From Microbacterium kunmingense (GTDB lineage Bacteria > Actinomycetota > Actinomycetes > Actinomycetales > Microbacteriaceae), in contig NZ_JAKNUS010000001.1 of the NCBI RefSeq assembly GCF_023155745.1, positions 124,001 through 188,000 of the forward strand: DNA of 64,000 nucleotides, written 5' to 3'. The position numbers and the translations under genes are program-made. This document shows positions 17,130 through 27,674 of the stretch, piece after piece. The notes below the pieces were generated by a model that did not search any database, had not been told where the DNA came from, and worked only from the letters and a program-made list of their open reading frames with translations. The first letter of the stretch is position 1. Every line of letters starts with the position of its first letter.

Positions 17130-18494
17130 TCAGTCGTTCGCGCGATACACCGTGCGGGCGTACTCGTGGTACGGCGCCGGTGCGACGGTCGCGCGGATGC
17201 GCACCTGGCGGTGCTGTTCGACCGAGTGCTTGCGCGAGATCGGGTCCTCGCCCCAGAGCACCTCGACCTCGGCGCCCTCGGGCACGTCGTTGTCCAGCGT
17301 CGCGAGCGACATGTACAGCTGATCGAAGGCGACGTAGCCTGCGTCGGTCGAGATGCCCACGCGGCGCCCGTCCTGCTGGATCTCGTCCATCTGGTAGAGG
17401 CCGTATCGCGCCTTGGGGAAGTCGAGGTACTTCGCCGGCACGCCGGGCTCGACCTGCGACCGGACGACGTCGGCGACATCCGAGGAGTTCCAGATCAGCG
17501 TCACCTTGCGACGAGCCGGGGCCTCGGCGATTTTCTCCAACGCCTCCCGGCCGTGGAAGTCGTGGTCGAAGCGCACCGATCGACCGAGACCCAGATCGAA
17601 CGGCGTCATGTAGTAGTCGTGGATGTCGGTCGAGTACAGCGATCCGCCGATCGACCCGATGCGCGCGGCGGGGAGCCACTCGCGATACTCGGCGAAATCG
17701 TCGTCGAAGACGGCGGGGAACGGGGTGGGCACCCATCCCGACTCCAGCGGCGACGACGAGTAGGCCTTCGCGCCCACGCGACGGATGTCGAACTCCTCCC
17801 CGGCCTCCATGATCGCGTTCAGCACGATCTCGTTGTCCTCCCACGGACCGTAGAACTCGAAGCCGGGCTGCCCGGCCATGCCGTGGCGAAGCGCCTTGAC
17901 GGGGCGACCGGCGATTTCGACGTCGCCGATGTGGAAGAACTTGATCGCCGGAGCCGGCCCGCCGAAGATCTTCTCCATCACGCGGTCGGCGTGGGGGCCC
18001 TGCAGCTCGTAGCGGTAGAACGTCGGGGGACCCTGACGCATGTGCGAGTTGGGGTCGAGGCGGTACCGCACGTCCTTGCCGGCGGCCTCGGCCTTCTCGA
18101 TGTTGAACCGCACCCAGTCGATGAGCATGTGGTGCCCCACCAGCACGAGGCCGTCGGGACCCTCGTGGTTGTAGAACAGGATGCCGTCGCCGATGAGATA
18201 GCCGTCCTTGTTCACCGAGATGAGCTGCTTGGCCACACCGGGCCGGAAGGTCGCGAACGTGTTCGGCGAGATGCTCTGCAGCAGGGGGATCAGGTCGGCG
18301 CCGTCCATGAACAGCTGCGTCATGTGGTGGGACTGATCCATCAGCGCCACCGAGGTGTTCCAGGCGCGCTGCTCGTCGCGCCAGTTCGTGAACTCCGGCG
18401 CCACCGGGAAGGTGAATGCGGGCCAGTTCTGGTTCCGCAGCAGTTCCACCGGGCTTCCCTCGCGGGCGATCGCCTGGGCCAGTGTTTCGGTCAT
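17130..18494 (-). CDS. Divergent LigM/DesA-family methyltransferase (paralog 2)
   Basis: 454 residues, full length for the family, with a GGAGGG box six bases before the ATG at 18494. The fold core is clear: DQSHHM, KALRHGMAGQPGFEFYGPW, KAYSSSPLESGW and a SVEQHRQVRIRATVAPAPYHEYAR ending. Three sites that bind the aromatic substrate in LigM differ: YIYP is FTFP (Tyr27Phe, Tyr29Phe) and the Arg of VGR is His121 (VGHH). The Tyr of KAYS and the HH pair are kept. It should therefore still be a tetrahydrofolate-dependent demethylase, but for a different methyl donor. It is divergent from the liv-type ABC transporter, which may import that donor. Confidence 0.8.
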   Translation of the reverse strand: MTETLAQAIAREGSPVELLRNQNWPAFTFPVAPEFTNWRDEQRAWNTSVALMDQSHHMTQLFMDGADLIPLLQSISPNTFATFRPGVAKQLISVNKDGYLIGDGILFYNHEGPDGLVLVGHHMLIDWVRFNIEKAEAAGKDVRYRLDPNSHMRQGPPTFYRYELQGPHADRVMEKIFGGPAPAIKFFHIGDVEIAGRPVKALRHGMAGQPGFEFYGPWEDNEIVLNAIMEAGEEFDIRRVGAKAYSSSPLESGWVPTPFPAVFDDDFAEYREWLPAARIGSIGGSLYSTDIHDYYMTPFDLGLGRSVRFDHDFHGREALEKIAEAPARRKVTLIWNSSDVADVVRSQVEPGVPAKYLDFPKARYGLYQMDEIQQDGRRVGISTDAGYVAFDQLYMSLATLDNDVPEGAEVEVLWGEDPISRKHSVEQHRQVRIRATVAPAPYHEYARTVYRAND

Positions 18495-18554
18495 CGTCGA
18501 CCCTCCATTCGTCGGCGTCACACTATGCGGCGAGATCGTCACCGCGGCGCGTTG

Positions 18555-18569
18555 TTCCGTTCAACGGAA
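18555..18569. promoter_or_regulatory. Perfect 15-base palindrome upstream of O-demethylase paralog 2
   Basis: TTCCGTT-C-AACGGAA lies 61 bases upstream of the paralog 2 start. The form (TTCCG...CGGAA around a short centre) suits an IclR-type operator, and the IclR gene at 15624 is nearby (inference). Confidence 0.45.
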
Positions 18570-18654
18570 ATCTACGGCAGCAGCCGGCCGACCCGCGCCA
18601 CGATCGGACCACGAGGTCACGAATGGGCCACAGTCATTCAATCTGCGCACCAAA

Positions 18655-18688
18655 ATCGTTGACAATTTCTACGAAGATCGCGTAGCGT
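18655..18688 (+). promoter_or_regulatory. Promoter of the liv-type operon with overlapping GntR-type site
   Basis: TTGACA (18659-18664) and TAGCGT (18683-18688) with 18-base spacing, 60 bases before the first ABC gene. The -35 box lies inside ATCGT-TG-ACAAT (18655-18666), a near-palindrome related to the site at 13293-13304, consistent with repression by a GntR/FCD protein. Confidence 0.5.
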
Positions 18689-18748
18689 CCCCTCACGGGA
18701 TGACTCGATCCCTGGTCAGAGCAGAGACGCGACGACGGAAGGCGGGCA

Positions 18749-19528
18749 ATGGGTGCTCGATTGACGGTGTCGGACGTCAGCCTCCACTTCGGCGGTGTCC
18801 GGGTGCTCGAGGATGTCTCCTTCACCGTGGAACCCGGAAGCATCGCGGGGCTCGTCGGTCCGAACGGAGCCGGCAAGACCTCGCTGTTCAACTGCATCAG
18901 CGGGCACTACAAGCCCTCGAGCGGGTCGATCACGATCGACGGATCCGAGGTGCTGGGGTCCACTCCCGCGAGCCTGGCCAAGCACGGGCTCGCCCGCACA
19001 TTCCAGCATCCCGCCCTCCAGCTGCGGGAAACCGTGCTGGAGAACGTGCTCCTCGGCGCCCACGGACGACTTCCCGGCGGCGCTCTGGAATGGTCGATCC
19101 GGATGCCGCGGACGCGGCGTACCGAGAAGGAGCTGCGTGCCGAGGCGCTGGCCCTGCTGGAGCGCAACGGCCTCGCATGGACCGCGAACGTGCGGGCCGA
19201 CGAGCTGTCGCACGGCCTGCACAAGGGCATCGAGCTCTGCCGGGCGCTGATGAGCCGGCCCTCGCTCCTGCTCCTGGACGAGCCGGCAGCGGGCCTGCCG
19301 CACAACGAGGTCGAGCAGCTGATCGAGACCGTCCGACGCGTTCGCGACGACGGCATCACCGTCGTGGTGGTCGAGCACAACATGGGCCTCATCGCGGCGC
19401 TCACCGATCACGTCGTCGTCCTCGACCACGGGCGCAAGCTCATGGAGGGCACCGCCGCCGAGGCCCAGTCCGATCCGCGCGTGATCGAGGCGTACATCGG
19501 AAAGGACGCCGCCGATGACGCTGCTTGA
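18749..19528 (+). CDS. livG: Branched-chain-type ABC importer ATPase, LivG-like
   Basis: 259 residues. Walker A GPNGAGKTS (about 35-43), Walker B LLLLDEPAAGLP and the switch His in VVVVEHNM are intact. The ABC signature is unusual: ELSHGLHKGIELCRAL instead of the normal LS(Y/G)GQ(Q/R). Works with LivF, LivH, LivM and the downstream binding protein to import a solute. In this context an aromatic acid or methylated compound is more likely than an amino acid (inference). First gene of a five-gene operon; it overlaps livF by 14 bases. Confidence 0.85.
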   Translation: MGARLTVSDVSLHFGGVRVLEDVSFTVEPGSIAGLVGPNGAGKTSLFNCISGHYKPSSGSITIDGSEVLGSTPASLAKHGLARTFQHPALQLRETVLENVLLGAHGRLPGGALEWSIRMPRTRRTEKELRAEALALLERNGLAWTANVRADELSHGLHKGIELCRALMSRPSLLLLDEPAAGLPHNEVEQLIETVRRVRDDGITVVVVEHNMGLIAALTDHVVVLDHGRKLMEGTAAEAQSDPRVIEAYIGKDAADDAA

Positions 19529-20225
19529 GCTGAAGGACGTCACCGCGTTCTACGGACCCGTCCAGGTGCTGGAGGGGGTGTCGCTGAGCGTCCCGGACGG
19601 CGGTGCCGTCGGCATCCTCGGGGCCAACGGCGCCGGCAAGACGACCACGCTCCGGGCGATCAGCGGCACGGTCCGCGCCGGCGGCAGCATCCTCTTCGAG
19701 GGCAAGGACATCCGCGGCTCCAAGCCGGAGAAGGTCGCGGCGATGGGGATCGCACACGTGCCGGAGGGACGCGGCACGCTCGGGGGCCTGACGGTGCGGG
19801 AGAACCTCCGCGTCGGCGCCTACCTCCGGCGCGACCGCAAGGGGATCGAGAGCGACATCGAGTACTGCCTCGACCTCTTCCCGCAGCTGCGCGACCGCAT
19901 CCGTTCGAACGGGTCGGCCCTCTCGGGCGGCGAGCAGCAGATGCTCGCCGTGGCCCGCGCCATCATGGCGAAGCCCCGCCTCATGCTCCTGGACGAAGCG
20001 TCGCTCGGGCTCGCGCCCTCCACCGCCAAGACCGTCTACGAGGCGATCGGGCGGCTGCGCCGCGAATCGGGCATCGCGATGCTCATCGTCGAGCAGAACG
20101 CGAACCTCGCCTTCACCCTCGTCGACAGCGCCACGGTGCTCGAGACGGGACGCAACGCCCTGACCGGCTCGACCGCGGAGCTGCGGGGCATGGACGAGAT
20201 CCGCCGCGCGTACCTGGGAGGCTGA
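19515..20225 (+). CDS. livF: Branched-chain-type ABC importer ATPase, LivF-like
   Basis: 236 residues with Walker A GANGAGKTTT, a normal signature SALSGGEQQMLAVARA, Walker B LMLLDEASLGLAP and switch His as VEQN (LivF proteins typically show EQN here). RGTLGGLTVRENL is the usual LivF Q-loop neighbourhood. Translationally coupled to LivG by overlap; one base separates its stop from the permease start. Confidence 0.87.
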   Translation: MTLLELKDVTAFYGPVQVLEGVSLSVPDGGAVGILGANGAGKTTTLRAISGTVRAGGSILFEGKDIRGSKPEKVAAMGIAHVPEGRGTLGGLTVRENLRVGAYLRRDRKGIESDIEYCLDLFPQLRDRIRSNGSALSGGEQQMLAVARAIMAKPRLMLLDEASLGLAPSTAKTVYEAIGRLRRESGIAMLIVEQNANLAFTLVDSATVLETGRNALTGSTAELRGMDEIRRAYLGG

Positions 20226-20226
20226 C

Positions 20227-21108
20227 GTGCAGACCTTCATCCAACTCGTGGTCGACGGCCTGTCGACCGGGTCGATCTACGCGGCGCTCGCGCTCGCGAT
20301 CGTCCTGGTGAACCAGGCCACGGGCCTGATCAATTTCGCCCAGGGCGGCATCGCGGTGCTCTCGGCCTACATCGCCTACCAGTTCACCGTGTGGGGGCTG
20401 CCGCTGATCCTGGCGATCCTCGCCTCGGTGGTGGTGTCGTTCTTCGTCGGCGCCTTCATCGAGCGCTACCTCATGCGCCGCTTCGAGAAGGGCGACCCCG
20501 ACACCGCGGTCGTGGTCACGATCGGCCTCCTCACGCTCATCACCGGCATCTGCGCGTGGATCTGGAGCTACAACAACCTCCAGTTCCCCTCGCTCTTCCC
20601 GCTCGACACCGTCACCATCTTCGGCGCCGTGGTCAGCGTCCGCTCGCTCGGGACGATCTTCGTCATCGTCGTGATCATGCTGATCCTGCAGGGCCTGTTC
20701 GTCGGCACCAAGCTGGGTCTGGCGCTGCGGGCGGTGGCGATCAACCCCGAGTCGGCGTCGTTCTCGGGATTGAAGGTCGGCCGGCTCCTGATGGTCGGCT
20801 GGGGGCTCGCGGCAGCTCTCGGCGCCGTCGCCGGCGCGATGGTCGCCCCCCAGCTCACCCTCACCCCCGGGATGATGGACGGCGCCCTGGTCTACGCCCT
20901 CGCCGCCGTCATCATCGGCGGACTCTCCAGCCCGCTCGGTGCTGTGGTCGCGGCGTGGCTGATCGGTGTGCTGGAGAACCTCGCCGCGGTCTACGTGCCC
21001 TTCATCGGGTACGACCTCCGGATCGCGGTGCCCTTCATCCTCCTGTTCATCGTCCTCATCCTGAGGCCGCAGGGCCTGTTCGGCCGGAAAGTCGTGGTGC
21101 GGGTGTGA
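20227..21108 (+). CDS. livH: Branched-chain-type ABC importer permease, LivH-like
   Basis: 293 residues, GTG start, about eight membrane segments. Typical LivH features are GLSTGSIYAALALAIVLVNQATGLINFAQGGIAVL at the start, the LALRAVAINPESASFSGLKV cytoplasmic coupling loop, and a GGLSSPLGAVVAAWLIGVLEN segment near the end. Its TGA overlaps the ATG of livM (TGATG). Confidence 0.87.
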   Translation: MQTFIQLVVDGLSTGSIYAALALAIVLVNQATGLINFAQGGIAVLSAYIAYQFTVWGLPLILAILASVVVSFFVGAFIERYLMRRFEKGDPDTAVVVTIGLLTLITGICAWIWSYNNLQFPSLFPLDTVTIFGAVVSVRSLGTIFVIVVIMLILQGLFVGTKLGLALRAVAINPESASFSGLKVGRLLMVGWGLAAALGAVAGAMVAPQLTLTPGMMDGALVYALAAVIIGGLSSPLGAVVAAWLIGVLENLAAVYVPFIGYDLRIAVPFILLFIVLILRPQGLFGRKVVVRV

Positions 21109-22166
21109 TGACGACGGCAACCGGCTTCCTGCAGCGCCCCTGGGTGAGATGGGCGGGTCTCGCGCTCGGCGTGCTCGCTGCGATCATCCTCCCGCTGGTC
21201 TTCGACGCGGGGACGAACTCCACCCTCGCCCGCATCGGCGTCTTCGCCGTCGCCGTCCTCGGGCTCAACGTGATCATGGGCTACACCGGCCAGGTCATGC
21301 TCGGCCAGATCTTCTTCGTCGGGCTCGGGGCCTACATCACCGCCTACGGGGTGTCGCAGGAGTGGAACATCATCCTGGTGTTCATCCTCGCCCTGGCCCT
21401 CACCGCCCTCGTCGGTCTCGTCATCGCGCTGGCCGCCGCCCGGCTCGGGGGGCTCGCGATCGCGATGGTGACCATCGCCCTCCCCATCGTCGGCGTTCCG
21501 CTCGCTCGGCGCCTCGGGGAGTTCACCGGCGGATCGCAGGGCCTGTCGGCGCGGTTCTCGGGCGCCCCGGAGTGGGCGCCCCTATACGACGACCAGTGGC
21601 AGCTGTACCTCGTGCTGCTGATCGGCGGCATCACCTTCCTCCTCACCCGCAACCTCGTGCGGGGGAAGTACGGTCGCGCATTCGCCATCGTGAAGGAGAA
21701 CGAGGCGGTCGCGGCATCCATGGGCATCTCGCCCTACAAGTACAAGGTGCTCGCCTTCACCATCGCCGCCCTCATCGGCGGGGTGAGCGGGTTCCTCTAC
21801 ATGGTCGTGATCCAGTACACCTCGCCCGAGACGCTGAGCTTCGGTCACTCGATCGAACTCGTCATCTCGATGGTCGTCGGTGGGGCGGGCAGCATCGTCG
21901 GGTCGATCCTCGGCGGCGCCTACTACGTCCTCGTCCCGCAGCTGACGAACATCATCGACCCGAACCTGACCGCGATGCTGCAGGGCGCCATCCTGCTGCT
22001 CGTGCTGTTCCTCCTCCCCGGCGGGCTCGTCTCGCTTCCCCGGGTCATCGGGCGGCTGGTCCGCCGCGGTGATCGGGGGGGAGGACCCGGCGCGCGGTCT
22101 CAGGCGGCGACACCGCAGCCGGTCGCCGCATCCCACCCATCCACCGAGAGAGAGCAAGACACATGA
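21108..22166 (+). CDS. livM: Branched-chain-type ABC importer permease, LivM-like
   Basis: 352 residues with about nine hydrophobic helices. NVIMGYTGQVMLGQIFFVGLGAY and the coupling loop GRAFAIVKENEAVAASMGIS are LivM hallmarks. The C-terminal 45 residues are hydrophilic and Gly/Pro/Ala-rich, longer than usual. The frame is open far upstream, but the ATG overlapping the livH stop is the sensible start. The stop overlaps the binding-protein ATG by 4 bases. Confidence 0.87.
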   Translation: MTTATGFLQRPWVRWAGLALGVLAAIILPLVFDAGTNSTLARIGVFAVAVLGLNVIMGYTGQVMLGQIFFVGLGAYITAYGVSQEWNIILVFILALALTALVGLVIALAAARLGGLAIAMVTIALPIVGVPLARRLGEFTGGSQGLSARFSGAPEWAPLYDDQWQLYLVLLIGGITFLLTRNLVRGKYGRAFAIVKENEAVAASMGISPYKYKVLAFTIAALIGGVSGFLYMVVIQYTSPETLSFGHSIELVISMVVGGAGSIVGSILGGAYYVLVPQLTNIIDPNLTAMLQGAILLLVLFLLPGGLVSLPRVIGRLVRRGDRGGGPGARSQAATPQPVAASHPSTEREQDT

Positions 22167-23446
22167 GCGAGTTCCACACGAAGACGTGGGGACGCCGGGC
22201 ACGGGTGACGACCGTCGTCGCCGGCATCGGCATCCTCGCCCTGGTGGCCACGGGCTGTGCCCGCGGCGCGAACACCGGGGGCGGCGACGCCTCGGGCGAC
22301 GCCGTCGCGGCGAGCCCCGGCATCACCGACGACAGCATCACCCTCGGCATCACGACGCCGCTGTCGGGCCCCACCGCCGGCCCCGGCACCTGCACGGTGG
22401 CGGGCCTGGAGGCGTACTTCGGCGCCGCGAACGCTGCGGGAGGCATCGAGTTCGGTGACGGCAACACGCGCACCGTCGAGATCGAGGCCCTAGATGACGC
22501 CTACGACCCTCAGCAGGCGGCGGCGAACTTCGAGCAGCTCAAGGACAGCGTGTTCGCCATGACATCGGGCCTCGGCACGCCGACCAACCGCGCGTGGCGC
22601 GAGGCGGCGATCGACGATGAGGTGCCCCAGGTGCTCATCATGACCGGCGACCCGCTGTTCTCCAACACCGACGAGAGCCCGTGGCAGCTCGGCTTCGTGC
22701 CGATCTACCAGAACGAGGGCGCCGCGTTCGGCGAGCTGCTGGCAGCCTCCGGCGAAGACCACAAGGTCGCCATCCTCGCGCAGAACGACGACTACGGCGA
22801 GGGCTACGTCGAGGGCTTCAAGGAGGCGATCGAGGGCGCCGACAACGTCGAGATCGTCGAGGAGCTCACCTACGAGGCGACCGACACGTCGGTCGATGCG
22901 CAGCTCACCGAGCTCGCCGCGTCGGGCGCCGACGTCTTCTTCAACGCGATGTCGATCACTCCGCTGGTGATCTCCTCGCTGCAGAAGGCGCAGGAGCTCG
23001 GATGGCTCCCCTCGTGGTTCCTGCCCTCGAACACCTCCAGCCCCACGGCGATCCTGGAGCCCGGTGGCGCGACGGCCTTCCCCGGCGTCTACTCGGTGTC
23101 GTTCGCCAAGGCGCCTGCGAGCCCGGCCTACGCCGAGGACGAGGACGTGCAGAACTTCCTCACCAACCTCGCCGAGTACGCCGACTACCCCGATGTGCCG
23201 GCGTTCCCGCACTGCATGTGGAGCTACATGATCGGCGGCACCCTCGAGCAGGTGTTCGGCGAGATGACCGAGCCGACCCGCGAGAACTTCATGGAGGCCC
23301 TCCGCAACGTCTCGGGCTACGAGGCGCCGCTGATGCTCCCGGGCACCCTGGTCGACACCACCGAGGCCGGCCAGCCCGCCGTCTCGAGCGTCGTGGTGCA
23401 GAAGTACAACGGCCGCGGTTACGACACGGTCGAGTCCTTCGAGTAA
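22163..23446 (+). CDS. ABC importer substrate-binding lipoprotein (periplasmic-binding-protein type I, LivK-like)
   Basis: 427 residues. Lipoprotein signal with lipobox LVATGC (Cys at about residue 32), a Gly/Ser/Ala linker, then the type I binding fold: SITLGITTPLSGPTAGPG, YEVP-like DYGEGYVEGFKEAI hinge and a C-terminal VVVQKYNGRGYDTVESF strand. Captures the solute for LivGFHM at the outer membrane face. An aromatic ligand is inferred from neighbours only. Last gene of the operon. Confidence 0.85.
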   Translation: MSEFHTKTWGRRARVTTVVAGIGILALVATGCARGANTGGGDASGDAVAASPGITDDSITLGITTPLSGPTAGPGTCTVAGLEAYFGAANAAGGIEFGDGNTRTVEIEALDDAYDPQQAAANFEQLKDSVFAMTSGLGTPTNRAWREAAIDDEVPQVLIMTGDPLFSNTDESPWQLGFVPIYQNEGAAFGELLAASGEDHKVAILAQNDDYGEGYVEGFKEAIEGADNVEIVEELTYEATDTSVDAQLTELAASGADVFFNAMSITPLVISSLQKAQELGWLPSWFLPSNTSSPTAILEPGGATAFPGVYSVSFAKAPASPAYAEDEDVQNFLTNLAEYADYPDVPAFPHCMWSYMIGGTLEQVFGEMTEPTRENFMEALRNVSGYEAPLMLPGTLVDTTEAGQPAVSSVVVQKYNGRGYDTVESFE

Positions 23447-23526
23447 CCCGTCGTCCCTTCGCGAGGCGCGTCGTCCCGTTCGGGGCGGCGCGCCTCCGTG
23501 TGCGCGGCGGGGGCTGGGCGTGTGCG

Positions 23527-23791
23527 CGACCCGTCGCAGGATGCGGCTCGAGGCGCGCGCAGGCCGCAGTTTCTGACGGGTCGCGGGTGGAAGCTGCGGG
23601 TGTGGGCAGATCGTGCGGGTGGCGGGGCGCAGGGTTCACCACGACGCGCGCGACCCGTCACAGGATGCCGCCCGTGCCGCGCGCAGGCCGCAGTTTCTGA
23701 CGGGTCGTGCGCGGGCTGGCGCGCGCAGGCCGCAGATTTCGACGGGTGGTGCGCGGGCTGCCGCGCGCAGGCCGCAGTTTTCGACGGGTCG
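23527..23791. repeat. Array of REP-like palindromic units (four copies)
   Basis: The 407-base gap between the binding protein and GntR genes holds two 57-base units (23527-23583 and 23651-23707). Each starts with CGACCCGTC and ends with its reverse complement GACGGGTCG, and each has an inner TGCGG/CCGCA-type pair around GCGCGCAGG. Two shorter copies of the right half (about 23721-23747 and 23762-23791) follow, the third with GGTGG in place of GGTCG. Nothing else is seen in this gap. Confidence 0.7.
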
Positions 23792-23852
23792 CCGGCGGGC
23801 GGGGCAAGGGTCGAGCGCGCGGGAAGGGGATCGCGCGGTCCTGCGCGGGAGG

Positions 23853-24506
23853 TCAGCCGAGCGCGTGCAGCACGCCGACGATGCCGTTCAGGTGAGCCCG
23901 GGTCGCGGCATCGGCCGCCTCGGGGTCGCGGGCGAGCACCGCGTCGATGATCGCGATGTGCTCCGGCGCCGACTGCGACGCCCGCCCCGGGTGGAACGCG
24001 AGGCGGAACTGGTGCCGCGCCGACTGGGCGCGCAGTCGCTCGAGCAGCTGGGTCGCGGTGACGTGGCCGCTCTCCTCGCGCAGGCACCGGTCCATCTCCT
24101 GGTTCAGGCGCGCGTACTCCACGAGGTTCCCGGTCGCGATCGCCTCCTCGATGCCGTCGCGGATGGCGCGCAGCTCGGCTTCGCCCGCCGGGGAGAGGTT
24201 CTCGGCGGCCTTGCGGGCGCACAGCGACTCCAGCCCCACGCGCACCTCGACGATCTCGACGGCCTCGTCGATGCTGATCGCGCGCACGCGGGCGCCGCGG
24301 TTCGGCAGGCGCTCCACGAGGCCCTCGCCGGCGAGGTTCAACAGCGCGTTGCGCACCGACGCCCGCGACGCGTCGAAGCGTTCGCTGAGGTCTGCTTCGA
24401 TGAGCCGCTGATGGGGGGCGAACTCCGCGCTCAGGATCGCGTCGCGGATGCGCTGCGTGAGGTCGGGGCGCGCGGGCGCGTCATCCAGAACGTCTGCGTC
24501 GGTCAT
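23853..24506 (-). CDS. GntR family regulator, FCD subfamily
   Basis: 217 residues. N-terminal winged HTH (LTQRIRDAILSAEFAPHQRLIEADLSERFDASRASVRNAL is split across helices 1-3) and an FCD ligand domain with candidate metal ligands in the LNQEMDRCLREE helix and the late PEHIAIIDAVLARD and AATRAHL helices. FCD proteins commonly respond to organic acids, among them vanillate (VanR). ATG at 24506 was chosen because it follows GAGAGGTGGA. It may control the liv-type and O-demethylase promoters that carry the GT-N2-AC palindromes. Confidence 0.8.
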   Translation of the reverse strand: MTDADVLDDAPARPDLTQRIRDAILSAEFAPHQRLIEADLSERFDASRASVRNALLNLAGEGLVERLPNRGARVRAISIDEAVEIVEVRVGLESLCARKAAENLSPAGEAELRAIRDGIEEAIATGNLVEYARLNQEMDRCLREESGHVTATQLLERLRAQSARHQFRLAFHPGRASQSAPEHIAIIDAVLARDPEAADAATRAHLNGIVGVLHALG

Positions 24507-24571
24507 CCGCTCCACCTCTCCATCGACGTCGACCGGGCACGCGGCCATCGCCGAGGAGAAGGATCCGCCGC

Positions 24572-24588
24572 GTACGCTCCGAGCGTAC
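24572..24588. promoter_or_regulatory. Inverted repeat upstream of the GntR gene
   Basis: GTACGCT-CCG-AGCGTAC, perfect 7-base arms, 66 bases upstream of the GntR start and downstream of the PadR stop. A GGCGAT/ATCGCC pair follows at 24597-24618. Possible operator; binder unknown. Confidence 0.35.
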
Positions 24589-24660
24589 TCCGAAACGGCG
24601 ATTGCCGACGAGATCGCCGCGGATTATGTCGCCAATCCGGCGGGCCTGCGCACTCGAGCG

Positions 24661-25239
24661 TCAGCTCACCCGATCGACGAGATCGAGGCCGCGCCGGGCC
24701 CACTCGATCTCGCCGCGGGCGCGCTCGACGAGCCCCTCGTAGGCGAAGCGCTTGTAGGCGATCGTGCGCTCGCGTTCCTCGTCGGGGGTGCCGGCGAGCC
24801 GGCGGACGAGCATGGGGTTGCTGAGCGCATCGATGCGGGCGAGCTCCCCCTCCCACTGGGCGAGCTCGGCCGACCAGACGGTGATGTGGCGGGCGAGGAA
24901 CTCCCGCGCCGCTTCGGGCGTCGTGGTCTCGAGGTAGGCGGCGCGAAGGTGGGCGGGGTCGCGCACCCGCTGGTAGTCCAGCGGCGCCGTCATCCAGTCG
25001 AGGAACGCCCGATCACCGGCATCCGTCACGTGGTAGAGCCGTCGACGGCCGCGCTCGCCGCGGGTCTGCTCCTCGGCCTCGACCAGGCCCTCCTGCTCCA
25101 TCTTGCGCAGCTCGGGATAGATCTGGGAGTCCGGTGCGTGCCAGACGTGACCGACCGAGAGCGAGAACTGCTTCTGCAGGTCGTACCCCGAGAGCGCGCC
25201 GACCCGCAGGATCGCCAGCAGCGCGTATCGCAGACTCAT
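24661..25239 (-). CDS. PadR family transcriptional regulator
   Basis: 192 residues: PadR winged HTH (LRYALLAILRVGALSGYDLQKQF ... SQIYPELRKMEQEGLVE) followed by a helical dimerisation tail (Vir/AphA-like C-terminus, WSAELAQWEGELARI). PadR founders repress phenolic-acid decarboxylases and are released by p-coumarate or ferulate, which suits this neighbourhood. It lies 79 bases after ligM, beyond a terminator, so it likely has its own promoter. Confidence 0.8.
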   Translation of the reverse strand: MSLRYALLAILRVGALSGYDLQKQFSLSVGHVWHAPDSQIYPELRKMEQEGLVEAEEQTRGERGRRRLYHVTDAGDRAFLDWMTAPLDYQRVRDPAHLRAAYLETTTPEAAREFLARHITVWSAELAQWEGELARIDALSNPMLVRRLAGTPDEERERTIAYKRFAYEGLVERARGEIEWARRGLDLVDRVS

Positions 25240-25274
25240 GAAGCTCCTTGCCGGGGTCTGGGGGTGAGGGTAGC

Positions 25275-25304
25275 AAAAGGGCCCGGACGCGTACGCCCGA
25301 GCCC
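25275..25304 (-). terminator. Rho-independent terminator after the metF-purU-ligM operon
   Basis: On the minus strand a GC stem of 11 bases (arms 25294-25304 and 25279-25289, G-T pairs at two positions) with a 4-base loop is followed by TTTT (25275-25278). It lies directly downstream of the ligM stop. Confidence 0.6.
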
Positions 25305-25318
25305 CTCCGCCATCACGG

Positions 25319-27665
<2,347 letters not shown>

Positions 27666-27674
27666 GAGAACTCC

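Noticed and set aside
23527..23791. Possible CRISPR array
   Set aside because: Units are unevenly spaced, themselves palindromic and partly truncated, with no unique equal-length spacers and no cas genes.
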